Source of the DNA: CAMDBL01 sp964498125
GTDB lineage: Bacteria > Pseudomonadota > Alphaproteobacteria > Rhizobiales > Hyphomicrobiaceae
Direction: 5' to 3'
NCBI GenBank assembly: GCA_964498125.1
Contig: CAZCGE010000098.1
Location: 1 to 53,750, forward strand
Length of the DNA stretch: 53,750 nt
The notes beneath the pieces were generated by a model, which saw only the letters and a list, made by a program, of their open reading frames with translations, did no database searches and was not told where the DNA came from. The translations under genes and the position numbers were made by a program. Positions within the stretch are counted from its first letter, which is position 1. Every line of letters begins with the position of its first letter. Of this stretch, positions 32,843-40,758 are shown in pieces.

Positions 32843-33613
32843 ATGTCACAAACTTCGACGACGACAACGCCAGACTTCGATATCGAGCAAGAGTACCGCG
32901 CTATCGAGACCGCGCTACTCGGTTCGACCACGGGCCGTTGGTTCCTCTCCGAGCACGGCCGTCGCTCGCGCCGCTTGGATAGTCGCCTGCTCGAGGATGC
33001 CATCGGCAAGTTGCAATCGTCGTTGCGCCAGCCTCCGGCGCTGCTCGGCCAACTGCAGTCCGAAATCGGCGAGCTGCGGTTTTTTCTTGCCCAGACCCGC
33101 GAGGAGCTGACGAGCCGCCAGGCGGAGCAGCCGGCGGATACCCAACGGGACGCAGGCTCATCCAAGCAGACCCCGGCCACGGCGATGGCTGCCATCCAGG
33201 CCGCGGCGGAAGACATGCACAACCTGGTTTGGGGCCTGCAGTCGAAAGAGGTCGATCCCGTGGCGTGCGAGGCCATCGCCAAGCATGCCTCGATCATCTA
33301 TGCCATGAGCATGCAGCAGGCGCAGAATTCCGAGCGTATTTTGGCTCTTGCGACATCGCTCGATCAGGCTGGCGGTCGGCTGGCTGGCCTGCTCGAGACC
33401 ATCTCCCACGAGATTCGGTCAGATGACGAGGGACCAGGCATGGCCCATTACTCGGCGGCCGCCCCTGCGCTCCCGCCTTTGCCGCCGGTAGCCGGCGCCG
33501 ATCCGGCTCCACGGGTGCCGCTCTCATCGCTGGACTCGAGCGCCATACCGCTGCCGACGTCGGGGGATGGCGAGGAGCGCTCCACCCCGTTCGCGCCACC
33601 GGAATTCAAGTAG
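32843..33613 (+). CDS. hypothetical protein, 256 aa, with GRWFL helix region and Pro-rich tail
   Basis: Soluble, largely helical protein. The N-terminal segment IETALLGSTTGRWFLSEHGRRSRRLDSRLLEDAI (described by its core TGRWFLSEHGRRSR) recurs in hypothetical proteins of Rhizobiales and Rhodospirillales. A helical second part (about 110-195, with SERILALATSLDQAGGRLAGLLE) could form a bundle like CheZ or methyl-accepting signalling proteins, but no catalytic motif is seen. The last 50 residues are Pro/Ala/Ser-rich and disordered. AGGA lies seven bases before the ATG. Function unknown. Confidence 0.75.
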   Translation: MSQTSTTTTPDFDIEQEYRAIETALLGSTTGRWFLSEHGRRSRRLDSRLLEDAIGKLQSSLRQPPALLGQLQSEIGELRFFLAQTREELTSRQAEQPADTQRDAGSSKQTPATAMAAIQAAAEDMHNLVWGLQSKEVDPVACEAIAKHASIIYAMSMQQAQNSERILALATSLDQAGGRLAGLLETISHEIRSDDEGPGMAHYSAAAPALPPLPPVAGADPAPRVPLSSLDSSAIPLPTSGDGEERSTPFAPPEFK

Positions 33614-33696
33614 GGCGCTCGTGCCGAAGGCGCGCTTGCAGCACGACGCCGCGCGATACTGGGCGGCCAACCTCGCCCGAGCCGGCTGCCGACGTG

Positions 33697-34677
33697 TCAG
33701 CCCGCGAGAATCCGGGCGAGCGTATCCGGATCGATATTGCCGCCTGATAGAACGACGGCGATGACGCGGTCGCGCGTTGCAAGCTTGCCGGAAAGCACGG
33801 CCGCGAGCGCGGCGGCTCCACCGGGCTCCAGCACCAGTTTCAGCTCGTGGAAGGCAAAGCGCACGGCGGCGCGGACCTCGTCGTCCGTCACCACCAGGCC
33901 ACCGGCGACATTGGCCTTGGCGATGGCGAATGTGATCTCGCCCGGCGTCGGCGCCAACAGGGCATCGCAGATCGAGCCGGTGAGCGCGGCATTGCGCTGA
34001 TGCCGGCCGCTGGCCAGTGAGCGTGCCATGTCGTCGAAGCCGGCGGGCTCGACGCTGTGCACGACGGTGGCGGGATTGGCCTGCTTGACGGCCAGCGAGA
34101 TGCCCGAAATCAGTCCACCGCCCGAGCAACTGGCGAGGACGGCATCTGGCGTCACGCCCAGCGCCTTGGCCTGCTGCATCAGCTCGAGGCCAACGGTGCC
34201 CTGACCAGCGATCACATCAGGGTCGTCATAGGGGTGGACCATCGCCGCGCCGCGTTCCGCGCACAGCCGCAAGGCGATGGCGTCACGGTCCTCGGTGGCG
34301 CGATCGAACGGCACCACTTCGCCGCCGAAGGCGCGCGTGCGCTCGGTCTTGAGGCGCGGCGCGTCCGACGGCATGACGATGGCGGACTCGAGCCCGCACA
34401 GGGTCGCCGCCGCCGCCACGCCCTGGGCGTGATTACCCGAGGAGCACGCCACCACGCCACCCGGGAACGCGGCCTTGTCGACCTGGACGATCTTGTTGTA
34501 AGCGCCGCGGAACTTGAAGGCGCCGACACGCTGCAGGCTCTCCGCCTTGAGCAGGATGCGTCCACCGACCCGCGCGTCGAGGGCGGGGTGCGTGAGCAAC
34601 GGCGTGCGCACGGCGTAGGGCGCGATGCGGTCGCTGGCGGCGAGGATATCGGCGTAGGTCGGCAGGCGCGGGGGCAT
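33697..34677 (-). CDS. threonine ammonia-lyase / serine-threonine dehydratase
   Basis: 326-residue PLP enzyme of fold type II. Lys of the PLP site is in LQRVGAFKFRGAYNK, followed by SSGNHAQGVA (phosphate/substrate loop), and SCSGGGLISG is the glycine-rich PLP-phosphate loop. It deaminates threonine or serine to a 2-oxo acid. There is no C-terminal ACT domain, so it is the short catabolic type rather than the isoleucine-regulated one; a racemase activity is possible in this family. ATG 34677 has AGGGA eight bases upstream. Confidence 0.88.
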   Translation of the reverse strand: MPPRLPTYADILAASDRIAPYAVRTPLLTHPALDARVGGRILLKAESLQRVGAFKFRGAYNKIVQVDKAAFPGGVVACSSGNHAQGVAAAATLCGLESAIVMPSDAPRLKTERTRAFGGEVVPFDRATEDRDAIALRLCAERGAAMVHPYDDPDVIAGQGTVGLELMQQAKALGVTPDAVLASCSGGGLISGISLAVKQANPATVVHSVEPAGFDDMARSLASGRHQRNAALTGSICDALLAPTPGEITFAIAKANVAGGLVVTDDEVRAAVRFAFHELKLVLEPGGAAALAAVLSGKLATRDRVIAVVLSGGNIDPDTLARILAG

Positions 34678-34861
34678 GGCATGGTTCCCTGAAACGCGGC
34701 GCCGCCGCACAAGCCGCAGGCCGTCTGACGCCAGTACGAAGAATAGAGTCTTTCCATCTTGAGCACACCATCCCCGCGTCGCTCTCATTGCGCGCAGGTT
34801 TGATGGGCTGCGACATGCCGGGCCCGTGGCGGACCGCGGGGCGTTGTGCTAAATTGCCATT

Positions 34862-35032
34862 ATGTCTCGAACAAAAAAGATTCCCACCGCACCCCTCGCG
34901 ACCTGGTCACCCAAGGCTCTGGACGCCGCCAGGGCGTTCAAGAATATCAGGATTGCCAAGACCCCGGCCAAGCTCAAGGGCAAGAAAGCGGCTGCGATCG
35001 AGCGTGCCGTGCAGGCTTACTATCTTGGCTAG
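34862..35032 (+). CDS. small basic protein, 56 aa
   Basis: Peptide of very high Lys/Ala content (MSRTKKIPTAPLATW, then RIAKTPAKLKGKKAAAIERA, ending YYLG). The open frame, GC-rich codon use and immediate linkage to a second reading frame two bases downstream suggest a real two-gene unit whose second gene is now truncated. No ribosome site of note. Function unknown; it may bind nucleic acid or its lost partner. Confidence 0.55.
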   Translation: MSRTKKIPTAPLATWSPKALDAARAFKNIRIAKTPAKLKGKKAAAIERAVQAYYLG

Positions 35033-35033
35033 G

Positions 35034-35108
35034 GTGTCGGCTCGCTCGCGCGTTCTCAATCGTGACGTCTTCGTCAATTGTCCGTTCGACGACGCCTATC
35101 TCCCTTTC
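35034..35108 (+). pseudogene. 5' fragment of a CPFDxxY-family protein
   Basis: GTG-started frame reading RDVFVNCPFDDAYLPF, the characteristic opening of a widespread family of hypothetical proteins (DVFxNCPFDxxYxPLF) that resembles nucleotide-binding or TIR-like Rossmann domains. After about 25 codons similarity ends abruptly and the sequence runs into unrelated DNA before fadL. Only the first tenth or so of the gene remains. Confidence 0.55.
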
Positions 35109-35151
35109 GCGGGCCCACCAAGGGCAACAGCGCTACCAAATAGGACAGACG

Positions 35152-35169
35152 GGCCGGTGAGGACCGGCC
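35152..35169. terminator. hairpin downstream of fadL
   Basis: Perfect 7-bp stem GGCCGGT / ACCGGCC with a GAGG loop, 38 bases beyond the fadL stop. No T-run follows on either strand, so terminator function is uncertain. Confidence 0.35.
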
Positions 35170-35206
35170 GCTCGGAAATTCCCACTGCGAAAACCAGTCC
35201 GCCAGC

Positions 35207-36556
35207 TCACCACTTCGTCTTCAGGCCGACCGAGAGGATGTCGACGCTTTGCTCGGCGAAGCCGACGAAGGCCCGAGCGGCGCCCGAAGTGGTCGTCGCG
35301 CGATTGATCGGCGCATCGTCGAAGAAGATGTGCGAGTAGCCGACATCCACCGAGGTGCTCTGCGTGATCTTGTAGTTGAAGCCGGCGCTGACCCAGACCC
35401 GATCGCTATCGGTGATCAGCGTGAAGCGCTGCTCGGCGGTGCGGATCGGCGAGATCTCGTAGGCGACGCCGCCGCGCAGCGTCAGATTGGGCGAGTAGTC
35501 GTATTCGCCGCCGAGCGCGAAGAACCAGCCGTCGTCCCAGTTGAAGTCGAAGCGGGAGACTGTCTGGCCGACCGCAATGGGTGCGATGGCGGCACCACCC
35601 GCGCTCGTGGCCTTGAAGTCGACGGTCTGCAGCCGGCTCCAGTTGGTCCATTCCACAGTGGCCAGCAGCCGCGTCGACTTGGTCAACTCGTGGCGCAGGC
35701 TGAGCGTCACCATCTCAGGCAGGGTGATGTCGGCCTCGAGGCCAACGCCCCGGAATGGGAAAGCCCCAGGGACAACAGGAGCGTTCAGAATGCCGCCCAC
35801 CTTGAAGAAATCACCCTCGACCGTGTGCTTGATCGGCGAGCGGTAGCCGACGCCGAACGTGGTGCCGGGGACTGGGGTCCACAGTGCGCCCGCAGTACCG
35901 CCAAAGCCGATATCATCCACTTCGAAACCAGCGCTGGATTGGGTCGGCAGGGGTGCCAAAGACGATGCCGGAGCGGCCTTGAAGGTGATCTTGGCGTATT
36001 GGATCTGCGCGCCGATGCCCAGGGCGAACGTCGGCGTCAGGTTGTAGGACAGCATCGGGTTGGCGTTCAGCGTGAAGATCTTGCCCGAGCGCCCGTGCAT
36101 CTGGCCGGCCCAGTTGGGATCGTCGAACTCGTTGGCAAGCCCGAACGGCGCATTGATCGCCATTCCGGCGACAAGCTGGTTGCTCAGACGATAGGCATAA
36201 TAGCTCGATGAGAGCGCGGCTATCCGGCCGAAATCGACTTCTTGGCCCACCGCACTGGAACCGGTCGGCGTCGCCGTCCCCGTCTGCGACGTCACGCTGG
36301 CATTGGGCACCAGCAGCGTATAGGAGCTTTCCGAGGTCAAGCCCGGCGCGGCTTGAGAGATCGCCGCCGAGTTCCAGAAGCTCGAACTCAAAGCCCCGCC
36401 CGCACCGTTGCCGGCGAACGAGGTGCCTTGGAAGGTCGTCGACTGCTCGCGCACCGCCAGGCCGCCGGCCATCACCACTCCACCGGCGGCCGTCAGCGCG
36501 GCGCCAGCAACCAGGCAGCGGGCGGCGTGACGAGAGAGTTTGCCTGTCCTGCGCAT
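35207..36556 (-). CDS. FadL/OmpP1-family outer-membrane hydrophobic-compound channel
   Basis: 449-residue outer-membrane beta-barrel protein. A signal peptide covers about 1-38; the mature N terminus GLAVREQSTTFQGTSFAGNGAGG and SSFWNSAAISQ are the FadL hatch domain. Family blocks include INAPFGLANEFDDPNWAGQ, NPMLSYNLTPTFALGIGAQIQYA, VGYRSPIKHTVEGDF and the Trp-rich WTNWSRLQTVDF. It ends with an aromatic residue (TKW) as barrel proteins do. It imports fatty acids or aromatic hydrocarbons. GGGGGGA lies four bases before the ATG at 36556. Stands alone. Confidence 0.9.
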   Translation of the reverse strand: MRRTGKLSRHAARCLVAGAALTAAGGVVMAGGLAVREQSTTFQGTSFAGNGAGGALSSSFWNSAAISQAAPGLTSESSYTLLVPNASVTSQTGTATPTGSSAVGQEVDFGRIAALSSSYYAYRLSNQLVAGMAINAPFGLANEFDDPNWAGQMHGRSGKIFTLNANPMLSYNLTPTFALGIGAQIQYAKITFKAAPASSLAPLPTQSSAGFEVDDIGFGGTAGALWTPVPGTTFGVGYRSPIKHTVEGDFFKVGGILNAPVVPGAFPFRGVGLEADITLPEMVTLSLRHELTKSTRLLATVEWTNWSRLQTVDFKATSAGGAAIAPIAVGQTVSRFDFNWDDGWFFALGGEYDYSPNLTLRGGVAYEISPIRTAEQRFTLITDSDRVWVSAGFNYKITQSTSVDVGYSHIFFDDAPINRATTTSGAARAFVGFAEQSVDILSVGLKTKW

Positions 36557-37002
36557 GTAATCCCCCCAAGCGAAGGCCAAATTCTGAAAGCAGCAAGCGG
36601 TGTCGCTTGCCACACAGTGGCCACAAACTACCTGCCGGTACCGCCACAGCACAATTCAATTGCATTGGACTGCATGGCGGCGGCGTCGCTATTGCTGATC
36701 ACTGAGGCAACTTTGCCACGCGCACGTGCGGCACGACGGACCGCGCCGATGGCCTGGGCAGAACCTGTTGAAAAAGAAAACCGGCCCGGACGAGCCGGGC
36801 CGGTTCTCAGCGCAACCGGGCTGCGGCAAAAGCTGCGCAAGGCCCGGCTCTCCCCCCGGAGAGCAACGTCGGGCGTCACCGCCACGACACAACTATGATT
36901 AACGCAGAACAACCGTCCTCCCGCAAGGTAGCTGTTGCAACAGAACCCGCTGGCGATGCAATGCTGCAACACCCGTCGCCGTCGAGCCCCTTCCTGCCGT
37001 CG
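36557..37002. other. intergenic region between fadL and thiD
   Basis: About 450 bases holding the fadL promoter region and the thiD-side terminator at 36769-36805. A perfect palindrome CGCACGTGCG lies at 36721-36730 and could be an operator for fadL. Open frames in both directions lack ribosome sites and look like shadows. Confidence 0.5.
36769..36805 (-). terminator. strong rho-independent terminator, minus strand
   Basis: AACCGGCCCGG (36779-36789) pairs perfectly with CCGGGCCGGTT (36795-36805) around a 5-base loop; on the minus strand the stem is followed by TTTTCTTTTTC. It would stop transcripts coming from thiD, about 200 bases upstream, before they enter fadL. Confidence 0.8.
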
Positions 37003-37830
37003 CTACACCGGGCGCGGTGCGCGGCGGATGCCGAACAGGTGGTCAACCGGACCATGGCCCTGCCCGACACGCATGTCCTTGGCTGACTGCAGTGCCTCCC
37101 AGACGAACTGCTTCGCCCGGCGCACAGCGTCTGGTCGCGCAACGCCGGCGGCCATGAGGGCCGCGATCGCCGCCGCCAATGTGCAGCCGGTACCGTGCGT
37201 ATTGCGCGTGGCGACGCGCGGCAGCGCCAGGCGGATCACGCCCTCGGCGGCGAACAGCAGGTCGACCGCCTCATCGCCCTCCGCGTGGCCGCCCTTGATC
37301 AGCACAGTCTTGGCGCCGAGCCCCAGCAGGGCACGGCCCTGCACGGCCATCTCCGCCTCAGTGGTCGCAATGGCGGTATCGAGCAGGCGGGCCGCTTCCG
37401 GCAGATTGGGCGTGATCACCTCGGCCAATGGAATGAGCCGGCGGCGAATGGATTGAATGGCATCCGCCGCCAGCAGCACGTCGCCGGACGTCGCCACCAT
37501 CACCGGGTCGACGATGATCGGCAGGTGGCTGTAGCGGACGAGGCCATCGGCCACGGTCTCGACCGTCTCGCGCGTTGCCAGCATGCCGGTCTTGATGGCG
37601 CCGACGGCCAGGTCGGTCATCACCGCATCGAATTGGGCGGTGATGAAGGCGGACGGGACGGCATGCACGCCGCTAACGCCGGACGTGTTCTGCGCCGTCA
37701 GCGCGGTCAGCACCGAAGCGCCGTAGACGCCGAGCGCGGTGAACGTCTTCAGATCGGCCTGGATGCCGGCGCCGCCCGAGCAATCCGAGCCGGCGATGGT
37801 CAACGCGATGGGGGGCGAAGGTACAGGCAT
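37003..37830 (-). CDS. thiD: hydroxymethylpyrimidine/phosphomethylpyrimidine kinase ThiD
   Basis: 275-residue ribokinase-fold kinase that phosphorylates HMP and HMP-P to HMP-PP for thiamine synthesis. AGSDCSGGAGIQADLKTF at the N terminus is the substrate-binding signature, DPVMVATSGD follows mid-protein, and the anion-hole motif TRNTHGTGCTLA carries the catalytic Cys/Gly region. ATG 37830 matches the family start; the longer frame upstream is unlike ThiD. No TPP riboswitch is visible upstream. Confidence 0.92.
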   Translation of the reverse strand: MPVPSPPIALTIAGSDCSGGAGIQADLKTFTALGVYGASVLTALTAQNTSGVSGVHAVPSAFITAQFDAVMTDLAVGAIKTGMLATRETVETVADGLVRYSHLPIIVDPVMVATSGDVLLAADAIQSIRRRLIPLAEVITPNLPEAARLLDTAIATTEAEMAVQGRALLGLGAKTVLIKGGHAEGDEAVDLLFAAEGVIRLALPRVATRNTHGTGCTLAAAIAALMAAGVARPDAVRRAKQFVWEALQSAKDMRVGQGHGPVDHLFGIRRAPRPV

Positions 37831-37875
37831 GATGGGCCGTTGTCCTTGACAGGCGTGGGCCGATGATCGGTAAAT

Positions 37876-38058
37876 CGCAACATGGCAGTCGACGCAAGCG
37901 ATCCCTAAGAGGAGCGATGGCGCACCATAGGGCTTGTCTTGGGCCAAATGCTATTCGTCGTCTTCACGCAACGGCACGACAACATCATTCGCATCATCTC
38001 GGCCCGTAAGGCCTCTCGCCATGAAGAAGATCGCTACTACCGGCAAGCGTTACCTTAA
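37876..38058 (+). pseudogene. BrnT toxin remnant (C-terminal two-thirds)
   Basis: In one frame the sequence reads AVDASDP, an in-frame TAA, then EERWRTIGLVLGQMLFVVF and, a few residues on, NIIRIISARKASRHEEDRYY, which is the BrnT core and C terminus. The N-terminal third (the FxWDxxKxxxNxxKH part) is absent, an earlier stop lies at 37864-37866, and the TAA interrupts the core. It overlaps the antitoxin gene by 38 bases in normal brnT-antitoxin arrangement, so this is a TA module that has lost its toxin. Confidence 0.75.
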
Positions 38059-38407
38059 GGATGACGGTTGGCATGACGACAACGGTCTGCTGCCCATTTC
38101 CGACGCAGAATGGGAACCGCCCATGACGGACGAGGAGGTGATGATCGCCGCCCTGTCCGATCCCGATGCGCAGCCGAGCACGCCGGAGCAGCTCGCGCGC
38201 ATGCGCCGCGTCTCCTTTGCCTGGCACGTGCGCTGGAAGCTCGGGCTGTCGCGGGAGGAGTTCGCGCGCCGCTTCGGCATCCCCCTCGACACCCTGCGCG
38301 ACTGGGAGCGGCACCGCGCCGACCCCGATCAGGCCGCCCTCAGCTACCTCAAGGTCATCGCCCGGAACCCGAATGCCGTCGCGACCGCCCTCGAAGCGGC
38401 GGAATGA
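38021..38407 (+). CDS. HTH antitoxin left without its BrnT toxin
   Basis: 128-residue protein from ATG 38021. A polar N-terminal half (DDGWHDDNGLLPISDAEWEPPMTDEEV) leads to a helix-turn-helix LSREEFARRFGIPLDTLRDWERHRADPDQAALSYL (core EEFARRFGIPLDTLRDWE), ending with IARNPNAVATALEAAE. It closely parallels the BrnT partner at 19458 and the partial protein at the right edge. The gene appears intact although the toxin upstream is broken; a lone antitoxin can still act as a regulator or protect against related toxins. Confidence 0.82.
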   Translation: MKKIATTGKRYLKDDGWHDDNGLLPISDAEWEPPMTDEEVMIAALSDPDAQPSTPEQLARMRRVSFAWHVRWKLGLSREEFARRFGIPLDTLRDWERHRADPDQAALSYLKVIARNPNAVATALEAAE

Positions 38408-38437
38408 AGCTCGGCGCGGCGTTGCGACTATGGCAGG

Positions 38438-39238
38438 TCAGCGCCCCTGGCCCTTCTTCATGATGTCGGTCTGCAGCTTCTCGGGCGCCACCAGCTCCTC
38501 GATGCGGGCGAGTGCCGGGAAGGTCTCGATCAGCCACTGGCCGAACCAGTTGAGCGAGCCGGTCAGGAACAGGATGCCGGTCAAGACCAGGATCAGACCC
38601 ATCACCTTCTCGACGGCGCCGAGGTGGCGGCGGAAGCGCTGCATGAAAGTCAGGAACGGCCGGATCGCCACCGCGGCCATGATGAACGGAATGCCGAGCC
38701 CCAGCGAGTAGACGAACAGCATCGCGACGCCGGAACCGACAGTGGCCTCGTTGGCGGCCACCATCAGCACCGCCGACAGGATCGGGCCGATGCACGGCGT
38801 CCAGCCGAAGGCGAAGGCGAGCCCGATGACGTAGGCGCCGGTGAGGCTCGCGCCCTTGGTCTGGGCATGCCAGCGCGCCTCACTATAGAGGATCGGGATC
38901 TTGAGCAGGCCCAGAAAGTGCAGGCCGAACAGGATGATGACACCCCCCGCCAGCATCGATAGCTGGTTCTTGTAGGTCTGGATCAGCTGGCCGAAGGCCG
39001 AGGCGCCCGCCCCCAGGCCGACGAATACCGTGGTGAAGCCCAGCACAAAAAACACCGAGGCCAGCACGACGCGCCGCCAGACTTGCGCATCCAATCCCTT
39101 CTCACCTGTCATCTGATCGATGGACGTGCCACCGATGTAGCCGAGATAGGGCGGCACTAGCGGCAGCACACATGGGCTCAGGAAGCTGACGAGGCCGGCC
39201 AGGGCAATGCCGAGATAGATGGAAACGTCGGGCAGCAT
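38438..39238 (-). CDS. ccdA: CcdA-family thiol-disulphide transmembrane carrier
   Basis: 266-residue membrane protein, about six helices, of the DsbD transmembrane/CcdA family that passes reducing power from cytoplasmic thioredoxin to the periplasm for cytochrome c maturation and related tasks. The two redox cysteines are Cys23 in FLSPCVLPLVPPYLGYI and Cys149 in FGWTPCIGPILSA, the diagnostic pairs. The start MLPDVSIYLG is directly followed by the first helix. Converges with the orphan antitoxin gene and diverges from the lipocalin-like gene. Confidence 0.93.
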   Translation of the reverse strand: MLPDVSIYLGIALAGLVSFLSPCVLPLVPPYLGYIGGTSIDQMTGEKGLDAQVWRRVVLASVFFVLGFTTVFVGLGAGASAFGQLIQTYKNQLSMLAGGVIILFGLHFLGLLKIPILYSEARWHAQTKGASLTGAYVIGLAFAFGWTPCIGPILSAVLMVAANEATVGSGVAMLFVYSLGLGIPFIMAAVAIRPFLTFMQRFRRHLGAVEKVMGLILVLTGILFLTGSLNWFGQWLIETFPALARIEELVAPEKLQTDIMKKGQGR

Positions 39239-39403
39239 GGGCTCCTGCGGGCTACGAGTATTTTTCCGCCACTCTCACGTTCGAGGTTGCGGGCACGGTC
39301 GCATTTCACCCTGAGCGGAAGGTCCCGGGTTCTATGGATGCTACACATCTGCTAAGTTCGCTCACTCGCACTGGTGCGGCACCCTTGACCGGAGAGACTG
39401 TCG

Positions 39404-39895
39404 ATGAATGTTATCCGCAATTTGAAGTGCTGTTTCGCGGCGATGTCGTGCGTCTTCCTGTTGGCGTCCGATGGTGTCGCCCAAACTGCGAAAGACGTCG
39501 TGGGGACTTACACGATTGTCTCAGCCAACATAGTCCAAGGCGATAAGAAGGTCGAGCCATTTGGACCGACACCGAAGGGTATGATGACGTTGGATGCGAA
39601 CGGTCGCTATACACTAATCCTGACGCGACCGGGATTACCGAAATTCGCCACCAACAATCGAGATACAGGCACCGGTGAGGAAAACAAGGCAATCGTCGGA
39701 GGCAGCATCGCTCACTTCGGGACCTATACAGTGTCGGATGGTGCAATCATTTTCCGAGTCGAGAGTAGTACGTTTCCAAATTGGGATGGTCAGGAGCAGA
39801 AGCGCGCACTGACGTTGAGCGGTGATGAACTCAAATACACGGTGGCCTCATCGGTCGGCGGAACCGCGACGCTGGTTTGGAAGCGTGGCAAATAG
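39404..39895 (+). CDS. exported lipocalin-like domain protein
   Basis: 163-residue protein with a signal peptide (CCFAAMSCVFLLASDGVAQ) followed by a lipocalin-like beta-barrel: DVVGTYTIVSANIVQGDKKVEPFGPTPKGMMTLDANGRYTLILTRP begins like the Lipocalin_5 family (core VGTYTIVSANI and GMMTLDANGRY), and IAHFGTYTVSDGAIIFRVE continues the strands. GGAGAG lies upstream of the ATG. Base composition is noticeably less GC-rich than its neighbours, which hints at acquisition by transfer. Ligand unknown. Confidence 0.75.
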   Translation: MNVIRNLKCCFAAMSCVFLLASDGVAQTAKDVVGTYTIVSANIVQGDKKVEPFGPTPKGMMTLDANGRYTLILTRPGLPKFATNNRDTGTGEENKAIVGGSIAHFGTYTVSDGAIIFRVESSTFPNWDGQEQKRALTLSGDELKYTVASSVGGTATLVWKRGK

Positions 39896-40200
39896 GCGTC
39901 GGAGAGGAGCGTCAGTGATGACTGGCCCCGCCGGAACCTGCTGCTCTTTCGACATTGCCGCAACTCGACGACTGAGGTTGCAAAATACAAAGTCATCATG
40001 ACCGTCCTTGGCCCATCGCGTCGCGGCCTTCTCGTCGGCGTCCGACGAGCGGCGGGCCGGTACACCCGGCGGTGCAGCCGCTCCGGCTTGGTTTTCACCG
40101 TCCACCATACCCCGGATCGTCCAGGTTCAGCAGCGGGTCGGCGACCATCGGCGCGCCAAAGTGCAGGTGGCACTTCTCGCATCCGGTGATGGTCCAGCCC
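39896..40200. other. intergenic region containing the copied dehydrogenase tail
   Basis: About 300 bases between the lipocalin-like gene and the TA cassette. The right part (40097-40171) is the copied 3' end of the neighbouring FMN-dehydrogenase gene. The left part has open frames on both strands with no ribosome site or family match; I do not support a gene there. Confidence 0.55.
40097..40171 (-). repeat. direct-repeat copy of the FMN-dehydrogenase 3' end
   Basis: 75 bases matching 40761-40856 at 72 of 75 aligned positions by eye, in the same orientation, with one 21-base deletion between short GCGGG repeats. Read on the minus strand it gives HLHFGAPMVADP then LLNLDDPGYGGR and a TGA stop, that is, the dehydrogenase C terminus minus seven residues. 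The ParE-type TA cassette fills the space between the two copies. Confidence 0.88.
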
Positions 40201-40500
40201 CTACACTTGATCCAACCGCTTCCGCCAGTAGTCCGGGCGCCGATGCAGGTGCATGACCGCCACGATCACGTTTTCTTCCGGAAGGTCCGCGTCAACGATG
40301 GCATAGGGGAAGCGGTTGATAAGGTATCTGCGAACACGCGGACCAATGCGTTGCCAGGCTTTCGGATAGTCCTCGATCCTGGCCACGCCATCGCGAACTA
40401 CAAGGGCAAAGACCCGACCCAGGCCAGAAGACTGAGCCTCGTAATAGGCGACGGCCTCGTCCAGCTCGGTTTCCGCCTCCGCGAGAAACCGGACGGTCAC
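40201..40500 (-). CDS. RelE/ParE-superfamily toxin
   Basis: 99-residue toxin. The opening FLAEAETELDEAVAYYEAQSSGLGRVF is the ParE/RelE two-helix hairpin, and FPYAIVDADLPEENVIVAVMHLHRRPDYWRKR carries the conserved strand and His-Arg-Arg-Pro end. ParE members poison gyrase and RelE members cleave mRNA; the sequence does not decide. Start overlaps the antitoxin stop by four bases. The stop lies 29 bases from the copied dehydrogenase tail, so the gene nearly fills the cassette. Confidence 0.88.
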   Translation of the reverse strand: MTVRFLAEAETELDEAVAYYEAQSSGLGRVFALVVRDGVARIEDYPKAWQRIGPRVRRYLINRFPYAIVDADLPEENVIVAVMHLHRRPDYWRKRLDQV

Positions 40501-40718
40501 GGCTTCAAGTGCCTGGCCAGCACATCCTCGGCATCACGCGCGGTGGTCTCGCCGCGCAGATAGGCATCGAGCCGCCGCTCTCCTGCCTCGGCCCACGCGC
40601 GGTCGATCTCGGGGTCGGGCTTGTCGAGCGTTGCCAACAGATGCTCGACGAGCTTGATCCGCTCGCTGGCCGGCAGCCGCTCGACTTCCTCGACCAAGTC
40701 TTTCGATCTCGCGTTCAT
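40497..40718 (-). CDS. addiction-module antitoxin (TIGR02574-type)
   Basis: 73-residue acidic, helical antitoxin. LVEEVERLPASERIKLVEHLLATLD followed by DPEIDRAWAEAGERRLDAYLRGETTARDAEDVLA (core EIDRAWAEEAERRLDAYxxGE-like) is the pattern of putative addiction-module components paired with RelE/ParE toxins. The toxin ATG overlaps its end. It begins 41 bases downstream of the dehydrogenase stop on the same strand, with no obvious promoter of its own visible by eye. Confidence 0.88.
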   Translation of the reverse strand: MNARSKDLVEEVERLPASERIKLVEHLLATLDKPDPEIDRAWAEAGERRLDAYLRGETTARDAEDVLARHLKP

Positions 40719-40758
40719 GTTTCCTCATAGCACAAGTCAGGCACGCTCGTCTTGTCTG

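Noticed and set aside
36628..36972. Minus-strand frame between thiD and fadL
   Set aside because: It spans the strong terminator hairpin and has no family features or ribosome site.
37831..37947. N-terminal extension of thiD and a possible TPP riboswitch upstream
   Set aside because: The extension is unlike ThiD and overlaps the brnT remnant; no THI-box-like conserved sequence is visible.
39848..40108. 86-codon minus-strand frame overlapping the copied dehydrogenase tail
   Set aside because: Runs through the copied tail in a different frame from the dehydrogenase and overlaps the lipocalin-like gene; no family match.
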